Assembly (NCBI RefSeq): GCF_003382275.1
Contig: NZ_QTJX01000002.1
Coordinates: 992,001 to 1,056,000 of the forward strand
Reading direction: 5' to 3'
DNA: 64,000 nucleotides
Origin: Flagellimonas nanhaiensis
GTDB lineage: Bacteria; Bacteroidota; Bacteroidia; Flavobacteriales; Flavobacteriaceae
Shown here: piece after piece, positions 52,734-61,258 of the stretch
How the letters are laid out: each line of letters starts with the position of its first letter
Numbering within the stretch: position 1 is the stretch's first letter
Notes under the pieces: model-generated
Told to the model about the DNA's origin: nothing
The model's database searches: none
What the model saw: only the letters and a program-made list of their open reading frames with translations
Program-made: the position numbers and the translations under genes

Positions 52734-53870
52734 ATGAAGTTTGTTGTTGCTCCTGATAAATACAAAGGGTCCCTAACGGGACATCAATTCTGCGAAGCTG
52801 TGGAGAGCGGCATCAAAATGGTCTTTCCAGAAGCAACTATCGTTAAAAAGCCGTTGGCAGATGGTGGAGATGGAACCATTGAAGTGGTCCAAGATTATTT
52901 AAAGGCTTCTACGGTAAAAGTAATTGTCAAAGACCCTCTTTTCAGGGACATTACTTCAGAATATTTGCTTTCCAAAGACGGTAAAATAGCTTTTATTGAA
53001 ATGTCCGAAGCCTCTGGGTATAAGTTATTGACCAAAAAAGAAATGAACTGCATGCACACCACATCTGTTGGCACGGGTGAAATGATTGTGGATGCAATTG
53101 ATGGAGGTGCGAAGGAAGTCGTGTTGGGAATTGGAGGGAGTGCAACCAACGATGGGGGAATGGGAATGGCCACCTCCTTAGGATATGAATTTTTGGATGT
53201 GGACAACAAAATTTTAAAGCCCACAGGTGAAAATTTGATAAATGTAAGCAGGATTAAAAGGGCCAAAATCCATAAAAAGCTAAATGAAGTCCAGATTAAG
53301 GTTGCCTGCGATGTAACCAACCCTTTGTATGGAGAAGATGGTGCTGCCAAGATATATGGCCCCCAAAAAGGAGCATCTTCCCAAGAGGTAGAGTTTTTGG
53401 ACCAAGGATTGAAAAGTTTTGCCAAAGTATTGCATGCAACCTTTGGGGTTAATGTACAAAACATACCAGGTGCAGGAGCTGCTGGAGGAGTTGGAGCGGG
53501 AGCAGTGGTTTTCTTGAATGCCAGTCTGACCTCAGGGGTGGACCTTATCATGGAGATGGCCAATTTTGAAGAAGCTTTGGACCAGGCCGATTGGGTAATT
53601 ACTGGAGAAGGTCAGTTGGATAATCAAACACTTTCTGGAAAAACCATTAATGGGGTAATAAAGTCTGCGAAAGCTAAAGGCATCCCTGTAGCGGCCCTTT
53701 GTGGGTCGGTCAATATTTCCATCGAACAGATTGAGGAAATGGGATTAGATTATGCCGTTTCCATATTGAATCAAGTAGGGGACTTGGAGAAAGCCAAAGC
53801 AACTAGCTATAGAAATTTGGAATTGGCCAGTTATAATTTTGCCCGCTTGCTCAAACAAAGTTTGAGTTAG
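52734..53870 (+). CDS. Glycerate kinase
   Basis: 378 residues of the GlxK/GarK family, which phosphorylates D-glycerate to 2-phosphoglycerate (some members to 3-phosphoglycerate). The start motif KFVVAPDKYKGSLTG is diagnostic, and PLADGGDGTIEV, GIGGSATNDGGMGMATSLG and DWVITGEGQLDNQTLSGKT follow. I use the ATG at 52734; a TTG at 52725 is the only alternative. It starts 11 bases after the symporter gene. It links the glycerate released by the GH63 enzyme to glycolysis. Confidence 0.95.
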   Translation: MKFVVAPDKYKGSLTGHQFCEAVESGIKMVFPEATIVKKPLADGGDGTIEVVQDYLKASTVKVIVKDPLFRDITSEYLLSKDGKIAFIEMSEASGYKLLTKKEMNCMHTTSVGTGEMIVDAIDGGAKEVVLGIGGSATNDGGMGMATSLGYEFLDVDNKILKPTGENLINVSRIKRAKIHKKLNEVQIKVACDVTNPLYGEDGAAKIYGPQKGASSQEVEFLDQGLKSFAKVLHATFGVNVQNIPGAGAAGGVGAGAVVFLNASLTSGVDLIMEMANFEEALDQADWVITGEGQLDNQTLSGKTINGVIKSAKAKGIPVAALCGSVNISIEQIEEMGLDYAVSILNQVGDLEKAKATSYRNLELASYNFARLLKQSLS

Positions 53871-54463
53871 TATTTCTTGTTCATTCTATACTCAAGCGAA
53901 TACTTTACCGTTGGCCACTCACTTTCCAAAATGGAAAAAACAACGGTGTCTCTGTAATTGCCCTGTGGGTCTATTCTATGATTTCGGAGAATGCCTTCTT
54001 GTTTGGCCCCCAACCTTTGAATGGCATTTCGGGAGGCGAGATTGTGGGCATGTGTCCGAAACTCCACCGCAATGGCATTTAGTGTTTCAAAAGCATGTTG
54101 TAGCAAAAGGTACTTGCATTCTGTATTGATTCCTGTTCGTTGTACCCGTTTGGCATACCATGTCGCACCAATTTCCAGACGTTTGTGGGGAGCTTCCACA
54201 TTCAAGTATCTGGTGGAACCTACGATTCTATTTGATGCCTTATCAAGTATTACCCAAGGTTGAGCAGAACCCTCTTTTTGGGCATTTAGGGCATCCTCAA
54301 GGTAAGCATCGATATTTTTTTCCGAGGGAACCGAAGTAAACCAAAGTTCCCATAGTTTTCCATCTGAAGCCGCATCCAACAAATCCTTTTTGTGGGATTT
54401 TTGTAGCGGGACGAGTTTGACCAAATTTCCTTCCAAGGTTATCGGACTCAACCAAGTTTGCAT
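53867..54463 (-). CDS. GNAT-family N-acetyltransferase
   Basis: 198 residues from the ATG at 54463; an in-frame TTG at 54484 overlaps the upstream gene. GNAT motifs: GNLVKLVPLQKSHKKDLLDAA, RLEIGATWYAKRVQRTGINTECKYLLLQHAF and SRNAIQRLGAKQEGILRNH. It is the last gene of the leftward alkylation-repair operon, 4 bases after the Ada-like gene, and overlaps the glycerate kinase 3' end by 4 bases. Substrate unknown. Confidence 0.9.
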   Translation of the reverse strand: MQTWLSPITLEGNLVKLVPLQKSHKKDLLDAASDGKLWELWFTSVPSEKNIDAYLEDALNAQKEGSAQPWVILDKASNRIVGSTRYLNVEAPHKRLEIGATWYAKRVQRTGINTECKYLLLQHAFETLNAIAVEFRTHAHNLASRNAIQRLGAKQEGILRNHRIDPQGNYRDTVVFSILESEWPTVKYSLEYRMNKKY

Positions 54464-54467
54464 AGAT

Positions 54468-54731
54468 TCAGCTTTTGTTATCAAAGATAACCTTATTATT
54501 TTTCCAATCTACATATTTGGAACGAAGACAATGCCCGCAGGGACGAAACCCTTCTAAAATAGCTTCGTCCTCCGATTTAAAGAAAACCCGGTTTTCAGTC
54601 TTCATTCGGTTACCCGATTTGCAACCTAATGTCCCATAAATCTTGAGCTTTTTATTTCCGGCCCAAAGTATTTCCTTTTGTTTTATAGCTTTGAAAAGCT
54701 CAATGGAAGAAAGTTCTGCATGAAACAACAT
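54468..54731 (-). CDS. Stand-alone Ada-type metal-binding domain protein
   Basis: 87 residues. The segment LKIYGTLGCKSGNRMKTENRVFFKSEDEAILEGFRPCGHC is the Ada N-terminal zinc-binding region, with Cys37, Cys65 and Cys68. The Ada motif normally has a fourth cysteine four residues after the first, and here that position is not Cys. The domain would bind metal or be methylated by methyl phosphotriesters in E. coli Ada; whether it still can is open. It lies 2 bases after the 2OG oxygenase gene. I use the ATG at 54731; a TTG at 54737 is the alternative. Confidence 0.85.
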   Translation of the reverse strand: MLFHAELSSIELFKAIKQKEILWAGNKKLKIYGTLGCKSGNRMKTENRVFFKSEDEAILEGFRPCGHCLRSKYVDWKNNKVIFDNKS

Positions 54732-54733
54732 AA

Positions 54734-55444
54734 TCAAGATGTTGCATCGTGAAAGATTACCCCCATGGTGTACCGTTCCCCTGAACGCACCTCGCTTACA
54801 CCATGTCTCATGGAGACTCTATAGAAGCCTTTCTTGCCCTTGATGGGTCTGTAATTTGTTGTAAATATGAGCATGGAACCTTTGGGAGGATGCAGTACAA
54901 TAGCTTTGGATTGAGCTCTAGGAACCTGTTGGGTCATCACAAACTCACCTCCAGTGTAATCTGGCCCATAGTCGTTGAGAAATAAAACTGCCTGCATCGG
55001 GAAATAGACCTCCCCATAAAGATCTTGATGCAAAGTGTTATACCCTCCAGCCCCATATTTCAAGATTAATGGTGTGGCCAACAGCTGCCCATGATCAATA
55101 CATTGTTGATGCAATACAGCCAAACTGTCCGGAAAAATTACATCTTTCTTGAGATCTTTCATCCATTGGTTGGCAATGGGGACCAGTTTAGGGTAGACAA
55201 ATTCCCGTATTTCTGAAATTGTTTCAGGAAGGGGGTACTTAAAATATTTATAGGTGCCGCTTCCAAAACGGTAACGCTCCATTTCTACTGTTTTCCTGTA
55301 GAGGGTTGAATCTTGGAACCCTTCAATTAACTGGTCGCATGTGTTTGAATTCAACACATTTTCCACTAGGGCATACCCTTTTTTATAGATTTCTTTCTGA
55401 ACACTGACCCAGTCATGGGTGTTCAGACCATCGATTGTTGACAT
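54734..55444 (-). CDS. 2-oxoglutarate/Fe(II)-dependent oxygenase
   Basis: 236 residues. The iron ligands are probably His139 and Asp141 in TLHQDLYGE and His214 in MRHGV, with Arg224 or a near arginine for 2-oxoglutarate. The sequence is of the prolyl-hydroxylase/AlkB-like fold. Lying between AraC-O6-methylguanine methyltransferase and Ada genes, it is likely to repair alkylated DNA, like AlkB, but the sequence is not a canonical AlkB. The spacing to the neighbours is 2 and 9 bases. Confidence 0.86.
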   Translation of the reverse strand: MSTIDGLNTHDWVSVQKEIYKKGYALVENVLNSNTCDQLIEGFQDSTLYRKTVEMERYRFGSGTYKYFKYPLPETISEIREFVYPKLVPIANQWMKDLKKDVIFPDSLAVLHQQCIDHGQLLATPLILKYGAGGYNTLHQDLYGEVYFPMQAVLFLNDYGPDYTGGEFVMTQQVPRAQSKAIVLHPPKGSMLIFTTNYRPIKGKKGFYRVSMRHGVSEVRSGERYTMGVIFHDATS

Positions 55445-55453
55445 GATTGTGTT

Positions 55454-56293
55454 TTATTGAATTTGAGCCGCTTCCCAACCGATGATGGCGGTCTTCCGTG
55501 AACTGTCCCAACGGTATTCGCCTAAATCTCCTGTGGACTGAATTACCCTGTGGCAGGGGATTAAATAGGCAACAGGATTGCTGCCAACTGCAGACCCAAC
55601 CGCTCTTGACGCTTTGGGCTTATCGATTAGCTTGGCAATGTTGCCATAAGTAGCCAGTTGTCCTTTGGGTATCCGAAGCAGAGATTCCCATACCTTCAGC
55701 TGAAAATCCGTTCCCTTTAAATGTAGTTTTAGCTTGGAGATTTGACTCCAATCATTGGCAAAGAACATTAGGGCGTTTACCTGGGTTTGATCTACCCGTT
55801 GATGGTATTGCGCTTTCGGAAACTGTTTTTTTAGATCGTACAGTCCTTTTTCCTCATCATCGGTAAATGCTACATGGCAGAGACCTTTGGGCGTAGAGGC
55901 AATGGTCACCAATCCAAAGGGACTTTGGGCAAAACTGTAGTTAATGACCAAATTTTCACCTTGATTTTTATATTCCCCCGGGGTCATTCCTTCAATGGAA
56001 ATGAAAAGGTCGTGTAGTCTGCTGGTACCTGAGAGTCCTGTTTCTATAGCTGCATCAAAAAGGGAGGCGCTTGATTCTTCCAAAATGCCTTTGGCATGTT
56101 CCACGCTGATATATTGCAGAAATTTTTTGGGACTTATTCCTGCCCATTCCTTGAACATTCGTTGAAAATGATAGGGACTTAGGTGGACCTGTTCTGCTAT
56201 TTCATCCAAAGAAGGTTGGGCCTTAAAATTTTGCTTTATATGGGCAATGGCCTTGGCAATACGATTGTAGTTGATGTTTTTTTGTTCACTCAT
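55454..56293 (-). CDS. AraC-domain/methylated-DNA-protein-cysteine methyltransferase fusion (Ada C-terminal type)
   Basis: 279 residues. N-terminal AraC HTH (about 10-105; PSLDEIAEQVHLSPYHFQRMFKEWAGISPKKFLQ) and C-terminal O6-alkylguanine-DNA methyltransferase (about 190-275) with active site PCHRV. Compared with E. coli Ada the N-terminal metal-binding domain is missing, but it is encoded separately at 54468. The protein repairs O6-methylguanine and may regulate the operon. Confidence 0.94.
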   Translation of the reverse strand: MSEQKNINYNRIAKAIAHIKQNFKAQPSLDEIAEQVHLSPYHFQRMFKEWAGISPKKFLQYISVEHAKGILEESSASLFDAAIETGLSGTSRLHDLFISIEGMTPGEYKNQGENLVINYSFAQSPFGLVTIASTPKGLCHVAFTDDEEKGLYDLKKQFPKAQYHQRVDQTQVNALMFFANDWSQISKLKLHLKGTDFQLKVWESLLRIPKGQLATYGNIAKLIDKPKASRAVGSAVGSNPVAYLIPCHRVIQSTGDLGEYRWDSSRKTAIIGWEAAQIQ

Positions 56294-56521
56294 AACCTTG
56301 CTTTTTCAATACTCCAAAAGTAGGATGGTAAAATAGAGTGTGAAACCCGATTCTTGCTTTCATCAAAAAACAAAAACGCTGCAAAATACAAGATTAATTG
56401 CTTTTTTAATTGAGGCAGAGTTTGTTGCGTCATCATCAAATATTTTGAAAAAGGACTAATTTTAGAATCGCGGTATAAATTCTGATAATTTATATGAACG
56501 GACACTCTCCAATGTGATTCT

Positions 56522-57526
56522 ATGGATACGATGGGTATACTTTTTATAGTGATAGGGATTCAGGGTGTCTTTTTGGCCTTTGCGCTCTTTCAAAAAAAAC
56601 ATGTTCCATCCACTTTATTAGGGATTTTGATTTTTTTGATAGGCATTGATAGCCTGTCCCATGTCCCTTTCATGAAAAAGCATTTGTTCTTGATAAATCA
56701 TGGCAACTTGTTTGCAATGGGGCCATTGCTCTATGTGTTTTTGTTGTCAATCAATGCAAAAAGGAACAAAATTCGGATTCACCTCCTACATTTGGTTCCA
56801 TTCGTATTGTTCAAGCTTGCTGTGGTTATTGTAGACCTGGCTTCTGTCCCAGTGTCTGTTCAGTTTGGAAAATGGATTAGTTATATCATGGCATTGTATT
56901 GCTTGGGGTATTCCTTTGGCAGCCTTTTCTATCTGATAAGGAAAAGCAAGTTGTTCTCCAAAATAGATGTGCGTTATCTCTATACCTTGATAGGTATCTT
57001 CTTGTTGGGATGGTTATTTTCGATAGTGGCCAGAATAGTAGAATCATCAGACTATGGAATAGGCCAGATAATTTGGCAGATAACCTACATTATTGCTGGT
57101 CTGTTCATTTACTTCATCTCTTGGAGCATGATCAAAAACACAAAGATTTTGGTGCCACGCACCTATGTTTATGATAAAAATCCGGATTTTGAACAGCGAC
57201 TGAAACAACTCTTTGATGAAGACAAGATGTACCTGAACCCTACGTTGACACGCCAAGACATCGCAAAACGACTTAATCTGTCCAATCATGAAATTTCTTA
57301 TCATTTAAGCCAACATCTAAAGACATCTTTTACTGATTTTGTGAATGGGTACCGCATAGAAGAATTCAAAAGAAAATTGGAAAAAAACGATAACCCCAAT
57401 TACACTTTTTTGGGAATGGCACTGGATTGTGGGTTTGGATCTAAGGCTTCGTTCCAAAGAGCATTCAAGAAAAAGACTGGAAAGACCCCATCAGAGTACA
57501 AAAAAGAGGTTCAAAAAATTATTTGA
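56522..57526 (+). CDS. Membrane-bound AraC-family regulator
   Basis: 334 residues with about seven hydrophobic segments in residues 1-210 (for example MGILFIVIGIQGVFLAFALF, LLYVFLLSI, LIGIFLLGWLF) and a C-terminal AraC double HTH (about 235-330; TRQDIAKRLNLSNHEISYHLSQHL and GMALDCGFGSKASFQRAFKKKTGKTPSEYKK). Such proteins sense a membrane or extracytoplasmic signal and activate nearby genes. The esterase-like gene directly downstream is the obvious candidate target. Confidence 0.9.
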   Translation: MDTMGILFIVIGIQGVFLAFALFQKKHVPSTLLGILIFLIGIDSLSHVPFMKKHLFLINHGNLFAMGPLLYVFLLSINAKRNKIRIHLLHLVPFVLFKLAVVIVDLASVPVSVQFGKWISYIMALYCLGYSFGSLFYLIRKSKLFSKIDVRYLYTLIGIFLLGWLFSIVARIVESSDYGIGQIIWQITYIIAGLFIYFISWSMIKNTKILVPRTYVYDKNPDFEQRLKQLFDEDKMYLNPTLTRQDIAKRLNLSNHEISYHLSQHLKTSFTDFVNGYRIEEFKRKLEKNDNPNYTFLGMALDCGFGSKASFQRAFKKKTGKTPSEYKKEVQKII

Positions 57527-57573
57527 GTCGATTCAATCTTGGGTTTTGGTTTCATTTGACCAAAACTTTAAAG

Positions 57574-58749
57574 ATGAAAACAAGAACAATACTGATTCTT
57601 TTATGGAGCATTTCGCTGTTCCATTCTTTTGGGCAATCCAAAGAGGCAAAGTATATATCCAAGAAATTTGCCTTGGAGCACCAATATGAAGGCGATTTTA
57701 CCACAGTTAAAAATACCATAGCCGGATATGAACCCTATCGACCCTATTTAAAATATGTTTTGGTGGGGTTTGACGCTTACAAACTGGCCTACTGGACAGA
57801 TATTGGAGGCGAGGAAAAATGGTTGAGTGGATCTATACTTGTTCCAAAGGAATACAATGAAACGAATAAAAATGTTCTGATGTTCTGTCATGGAACCATT
57901 TTTAATCAAGATGTTCCCTCAAATTGGAATTCTCCCATTCATATAGAGGCTCTTCCGGCCATGGGTAACCGAATTACTTTTTTGCCGGATTATTTGGGCT
58001 ATGGAACCAGTTCCGAAGATGTGCCGGCCTACATGCAAAAGAAAATCACGGTGCAACAGCTTCAAGAGTTCGTTGAATATGGATTTATGGCATTGGAAAA
58101 GCTAGAAGTGCCTTTTTCAAAACAAATGGATGTGGTGGGATTTTCCCAAGGAGGGCATGCAGCTCTGGCGTTGGCGGAGAGTCAGTCAGAATCCAAAAAC
58201 TCAATATATGATTTGAAGAATGTGGTAAGTATTGGTGGACCAATAGACATTAATGAGAACCTGGACTATATTCTAAAGAAACAGACTTTTGCAAGTGCGG
58301 CCTATCTCACCTATATTTTTGGCAGTTATGGCCATTACTATTGGGAAAATAATGTCTCGGGAATTTTTAATGAACCTTATGATCAGCTCACAAAGGACTT
58401 TGCAAATGGCAATTCAACTTTGAAGATGCTAAAGGATTCCACTACAGTGGATATTAGAGCACTAATGAATCCCAAGTTTTTGGAAGACTTTCTTGGCAAT
58501 AAAAATCACTGGATGCGAAAAGATTTTGCTTCAAACAGCATCACCCCTTTTGAGACAGATATCCCGGTGTTGCTGATTCATGGAATAAAGGATGAAGATG
58601 TACCGTTCGCCACTACCAAAAAGTTCTTCAATGAGCTAAAAAAACAAAACGAGGTCGAGAAGGTCACTTTTTATCCTTTGGATAACCTAAACCATATTGA
58701 AAGTGGATTTTTGGGCATACAGTTGGCCTTGGATTTTCTTACTGATTAG
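57574..58749 (+). CDS. Secreted alpha/beta-hydrolase (lipase/esterase-like)
   Basis: 391 residues with a signal peptide ending at FGQ. The nucleophile elbow is GFSQGGHAA with Ser near residue 195; an acid and a histidine follow in the usual order (IHGIKDEDVPF and LDNLNHIESG). The ATG at 57574 follows the AraC stop by 47 bases; a frame from 57523 overlaps that gene. Substrate likely a lipid or ester; not determinable. Confidence 0.88.
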   Translation: MKTRTILILLWSISLFHSFGQSKEAKYISKKFALEHQYEGDFTTVKNTIAGYEPYRPYLKYVLVGFDAYKLAYWTDIGGEEKWLSGSILVPKEYNETNKNVLMFCHGTIFNQDVPSNWNSPIHIEALPAMGNRITFLPDYLGYGTSSEDVPAYMQKKITVQQLQEFVEYGFMALEKLEVPFSKQMDVVGFSQGGHAALALAESQSESKNSIYDLKNVVSIGGPIDINENLDYILKKQTFASAAYLTYIFGSYGHYYWENNVSGIFNEPYDQLTKDFANGNSTLKMLKDSTTVDIRALMNPKFLEDFLGNKNHWMRKDFASNSITPFETDIPVLLIHGIKDEDVPFATTKKFFNELKKQNEVEKVTFYPLDNLNHIESGFLGIQLALDFLTD

Positions 58750-58841
58750 CAACGGGTAGACGCCAACATGCAATACGGGACATGCCTAGGGTACAAAAGG
58801 TTCAATATACCATCGAGCCTAAAATGTATTATAACAGGGTT

Positions 58842-59258
58842 TTAGTTCCCTTCGCTCAGCGAAAAGCTGCCATCTCCGTTGAAATTGGTCAACGTAATCG
58901 TCACTGACCATATACCGGACGCGCCCGAATCGGTAACCCCTGAAAAGGAATCCGGTTCGGTTGCCCCTTCCAAAGACCTGTCAAGAACTACATTGCCGTC
59001 TATATCTCTGACCACAATGTTGAAGGTCCCGGCAGCCGTGGAGGTAATATCTGCATTGTAATCCGCACGACTAAGGTTATTCTGCCACATAAAAGTTCTG
59101 GTAGCACTTCCTCCTGTTCCGGTGAAATCACCATCAACGTCTCCGTTAAAGTCATCGCCATTGTCGAACGCTACACCATTTACGCGTACACGTACCGTAG
59201 TGTCATCGTCATCACTGCAACTTACAAATGTGGTCGCCGCCACCATTGTAAGGATCAT
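58842..59258 (-). CDS. Hypothetical lipoprotein rich in Asp and Gly
   Basis: 138 residues with lipobox FVSC followed by SDDDD. The mature part is beta-rich (VVRDIDGNVVLDRSLEGATEPDSFSGVTDSGASGIWSVTITLTNFNGDGSF), like immunoglobulin-like surface proteins. It has no recognised domain. The start is an ATG giving a short signal sequence, so a slightly longer protein from a non-ATG start is possible. Confidence 0.7.
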   Translation of the reverse strand: MILTMVAATTFVSCSDDDDTTVRVRVNGVAFDNGDDFNGDVDGDFTGTGGSATRTFMWQNNLSRADYNADITSTAAGTFNIVVRDIDGNVVLDRSLEGATEPDSFSGVTDSGASGIWSVTITLTNFNGDGSFSLSEGN

Positions 59259-59406
59259 AAAGAAATATTTTACCTGTTTAATGACAATTGTAAGATTAGA
59301 TGTTAGGTATTATCTATAACGGATTTAGTGGGTGATTAGTACGTTTGAACCCTCCTGAACCAGAAAAGAATCTAGGAGTAACAGTTATTGCATACAATCA
59401 TTTACA

Positions 59407-59422
59407 TTCGTTTACAAACGAA
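59407..59422. repeat. Inverted repeat upstream of ssb
   Basis: TTCGTTTACAAACGAA is a 7-bp inverted repeat with a 2-nt spacer, followed by a further AAGCAAACG. It lies between the lipoprotein gene and the ssb promoter (TAAGTTTG at 59463-59470), in a 269-base gap. An operator is possible, but nothing identifies the regulator. Confidence 0.4.
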
Positions 59423-59527
59423 AGCAAACGATTACATACCGATTTATGATTTTTACCACCCTTAAGTTTGCCCTGTCGAATGATAAGAGTTCGATAGTAT
59501 TAACTGTTTAACGCAAAAATTAAAATC

Positions 59528-59860
59528 ATGAATTCACTTAGAAACAAAGTACAGTTGATTGGAAACTTAGGAAATGATCCCGAAATGGTAACCTTGGAAA
59601 ATGGTAGCAAACTGGCCAAATTTTCCATAGCAACCAATGAGTCATACAAAAACGCTGAAGGGGAGAAGGTGACCGATACCCAATGGCATAGTATTGTTGC
59701 CTGGGGCAAACTGGCGGAGATTGCGGAAAATTATTTAATCAAAGGAAAAGAGGTTATGATTGAGGGTAAACTGATGTCCCGCTCTTACGAGACCAAGGAG
59801 GGCGAAAAGAGGTACATCACGGAGATAAAATGCAATGAATTGCTGATGTTGGGCAAATAA
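59528..59860 (+). CDS. ssb: Single-stranded DNA-binding protein
   Basis: 110 residues, an OB-fold protein with MNSLRNKVQLIGNLGNDPEMVTLENGSKLAKFSIATNESYK and TQWHSIVAWGKLAEIAENYL. It lacks the long acidic C-terminal tail of the full-length SSB, so it is a short form, and a second ssb may exist elsewhere. A perfect -7 box lies at 59463-59470 and a strong terminator at 59883. Confidence 0.94.
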   Translation: MNSLRNKVQLIGNLGNDPEMVTLENGSKLAKFSIATNESYKNAEGEKVTDTQWHSIVAWGKLAEIAENYLIKGKEVMIEGKLMSRSYETKEGEKRYITEIKCNELLMLGK

Positions 59861-59882
59861 GGCCCCATACAGATAATCGACA

Positions 59883-59910
59883 AAAGGGGGCGGCTTGCCC
59901 CCTTTCTTTG
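59883..59910 (+). terminator. Intrinsic terminator after ssb
   Basis: AAAGGGGGC (59883-59891) and GCCCCCTTT (59897-59905) pair perfectly around GGCTT, followed by CTTTG and TTTT. Confidence 0.9.
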
Positions 59911-59996
59911 TTTTAGCTATTTTTTAACGTTAACTTAAAGAGAGCCAGTGTTATATAAGAGGGCTTTATACGTCTAATGTAGTAGAAGATGGTGGC

Positions 59997-60419
59997 ATGA
60001 AAACTGTAAAATTACTTTTGGTCATAATGATGTTCGGAACAAACTTCTCTGTTTGGTCCCAACAGGAAGGAAATGTCCAAGGGTTGTGGTTTTATGAACA
60101 GCTGGCTCATAGAGATGCTGCCTATGAAATAGAGCTTCAAAACATAAATGGTCAGGATGAGTTGGACTATTGGGTGGATCAAAGCAATTTTGAGCGGCAT
60201 TTAGGCAAGGCAAATTTTCCAGCATATCTCGCCTACATGAAAGGAAAGAAGGAAGCCTATAAGTCCCATTTACAAAAATGCAACGACGGTTGCTCTTTTA
60301 GCTCATTGTATTTGGCCAAGGCAAGGGAATATTTGTCTTTGTCGGATTCAGAATTTCTTGGCGGATATAATACGGACAATGTAGCACAACATATTCCCAG
60401 AAAAAGAAAATTGAAATAA
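59997..60419 (+). CDS. Hypothetical secreted protein
   Basis: 140 residues with a signal peptide ending at WSQ. The mature part has no recognised family (HRDAAYEIELQNINGQDELDYWVDQSNFERHLGKANFPAYLAYM); two Cys in NDGCSF and the CN before it may form a disulfide. It is followed directly by a strong terminator. Confidence 0.75.
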   Translation: MKTVKLLLVIMMFGTNFSVWSQQEGNVQGLWFYEQLAHRDAAYEIELQNINGQDELDYWVDQSNFERHLGKANFPAYLAYMKGKKEAYKSHLQKCNDGCSFSSLYLAKAREYLSLSDSEFLGGYNTDNVAQHIPRKRKLK

Positions 60420-60420
60420 A

Positions 60421-60445
60421 AAACCGCCTTAAGGCGGTTTTTTTA
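60421..60445 (+). terminator. Shared intrinsic terminator
   Basis: AAACCGCC (60421-60428) and GGCGGTTT (60433-60440) pair around TTAA, followed by TTTTT; on the minus strand the AAA run gives a U tract too. It serves the secreted protein gene and probably the small gene ending at 60443. Confidence 0.88.
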
Positions 60446-60601
60446 AGCTACTCTTTTGAGCAAATCAAAACAAGGACAGCGCTTGCATCGCTTGTTTTCG
60501 CTCTTTTTATATTTTTTACAGCATTTGGTCTTGCAATTGGTCAAGGACAATTCTTTGAGCAAGGCCTTGTGCTGTTTCTTTTCTTTCTTCTTTTTTCCCA
60601 T
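60443..60601 (-). CDS. Small cysteine-rich basic protein (52 residues)
   Basis: An ATG at 60601 to TAA at 60443 encodes MGKKKKEKKQHKALLKELSL followed by a part with six cysteines (Cys23, 27, 28, 39, 42, 44) and many lysines. The pattern C-x3-CC and C-x2-C-x-C looks metal-binding. It lies about 66 bases downstream of ferritin on the same strand, with an A-rich gap. No family is recognised. I think it is real because of the conserved-looking pattern and the matched terminator, but it is short. Confidence 0.6.
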   Translation of the reverse strand: MGKKKKEKKQHKALLKELSLTNCKTKCCKKYKKSENKRCKRCPCFDLLKRVA

Positions 60602-60667
60602 TGCGGATAAGCAGATGGGTCAAAAGTAGTTATTTTAAATTAATCTAAATAAAAGATTTATCAACAA

Positions 60668-61189
60668 TTATTCTCCGGCCATATCCGAAGCGGCACTTTC
60701 CACCGTAATTTGCTGCACGTCGCGGTCAAATAGATAGAGTCCTCCCTTATCATTGCCAATCAAATTGATTTTATCAAGGATGGTTCTTGCCAAAGCCTCT
60801 TCTTCAATTTGTTCCGCCACATACCACTGTAGAAAGTTATGGGTGGCATAATCCTTTTCTTCCAAGGTTACGTGAACAAGTTCGTTAATGCTGTTGGAAA
60901 CAAAGATTTCGTGTTCATAGAGTTCTTCAAACATCTTTTGAAAAGAACCAAAATCTATCTTAGGAGCTTTTAGGTCCGAAATCTGGGCATGTCCGCCTCG
61001 TTCGTTTACGTATTTAACGAGTTTCAGCATGTGCATGCGTTCCTCATCTGAGTGGCTGTACATAAAACCGGCAATTCCTTCCAGACCTTTTACTTCGGCC
61101 CATGATGCCATGGAAAGGTATACTTGAGAGGATTCGGCTTCTATGCGTATTTGATCGTTAAGTGCTTTTTCGAGTTTCTTTGATAACAT
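60668..61189 (-). CDS. Ferritin
   Basis: 173 residues, a four-helix ferritin (FtnA type) that stores iron. Ferroxidase residues fit Glu17, Glu50 and His53 in IEAESSQVYLSMAS and HSDEERMHMLKLV, and Glu94-region (EHEIFVSNSINELVHVT) with Gln in EEKDYATHNFLQWYVAEQIEEE. Length and start are normal. It is the first gene of a small leftward unit that may include the cysteine-rich 52-residue gene. Confidence 0.95.
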   Translation of the reverse strand: MLSKKLEKALNDQIRIEAESSQVYLSMASWAEVKGLEGIAGFMYSHSDEERMHMLKLVKYVNERGGHAQISDLKAPKIDFGSFQKMFEELYEHEIFVSNSINELVHVTLEEKDYATHNFLQWYVAEQIEEEALARTILDKINLIGNDKGGLYLFDRDVQQITVESAASDMAGE

Positions 61190-61258
61190 ATTTTATCTGT
61201 TTTGCCTTATAAAATTACAAAATGAGCTAGACTATGACCAAAAGTTTAGTGCTCCTTC

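Noticed and set aside
52895..53563. 222-residue frame on the minus strand
   Set aside because: It is fully antisense to glycerate kinase and is Pro/Ser rich, a shadow of its codon use.
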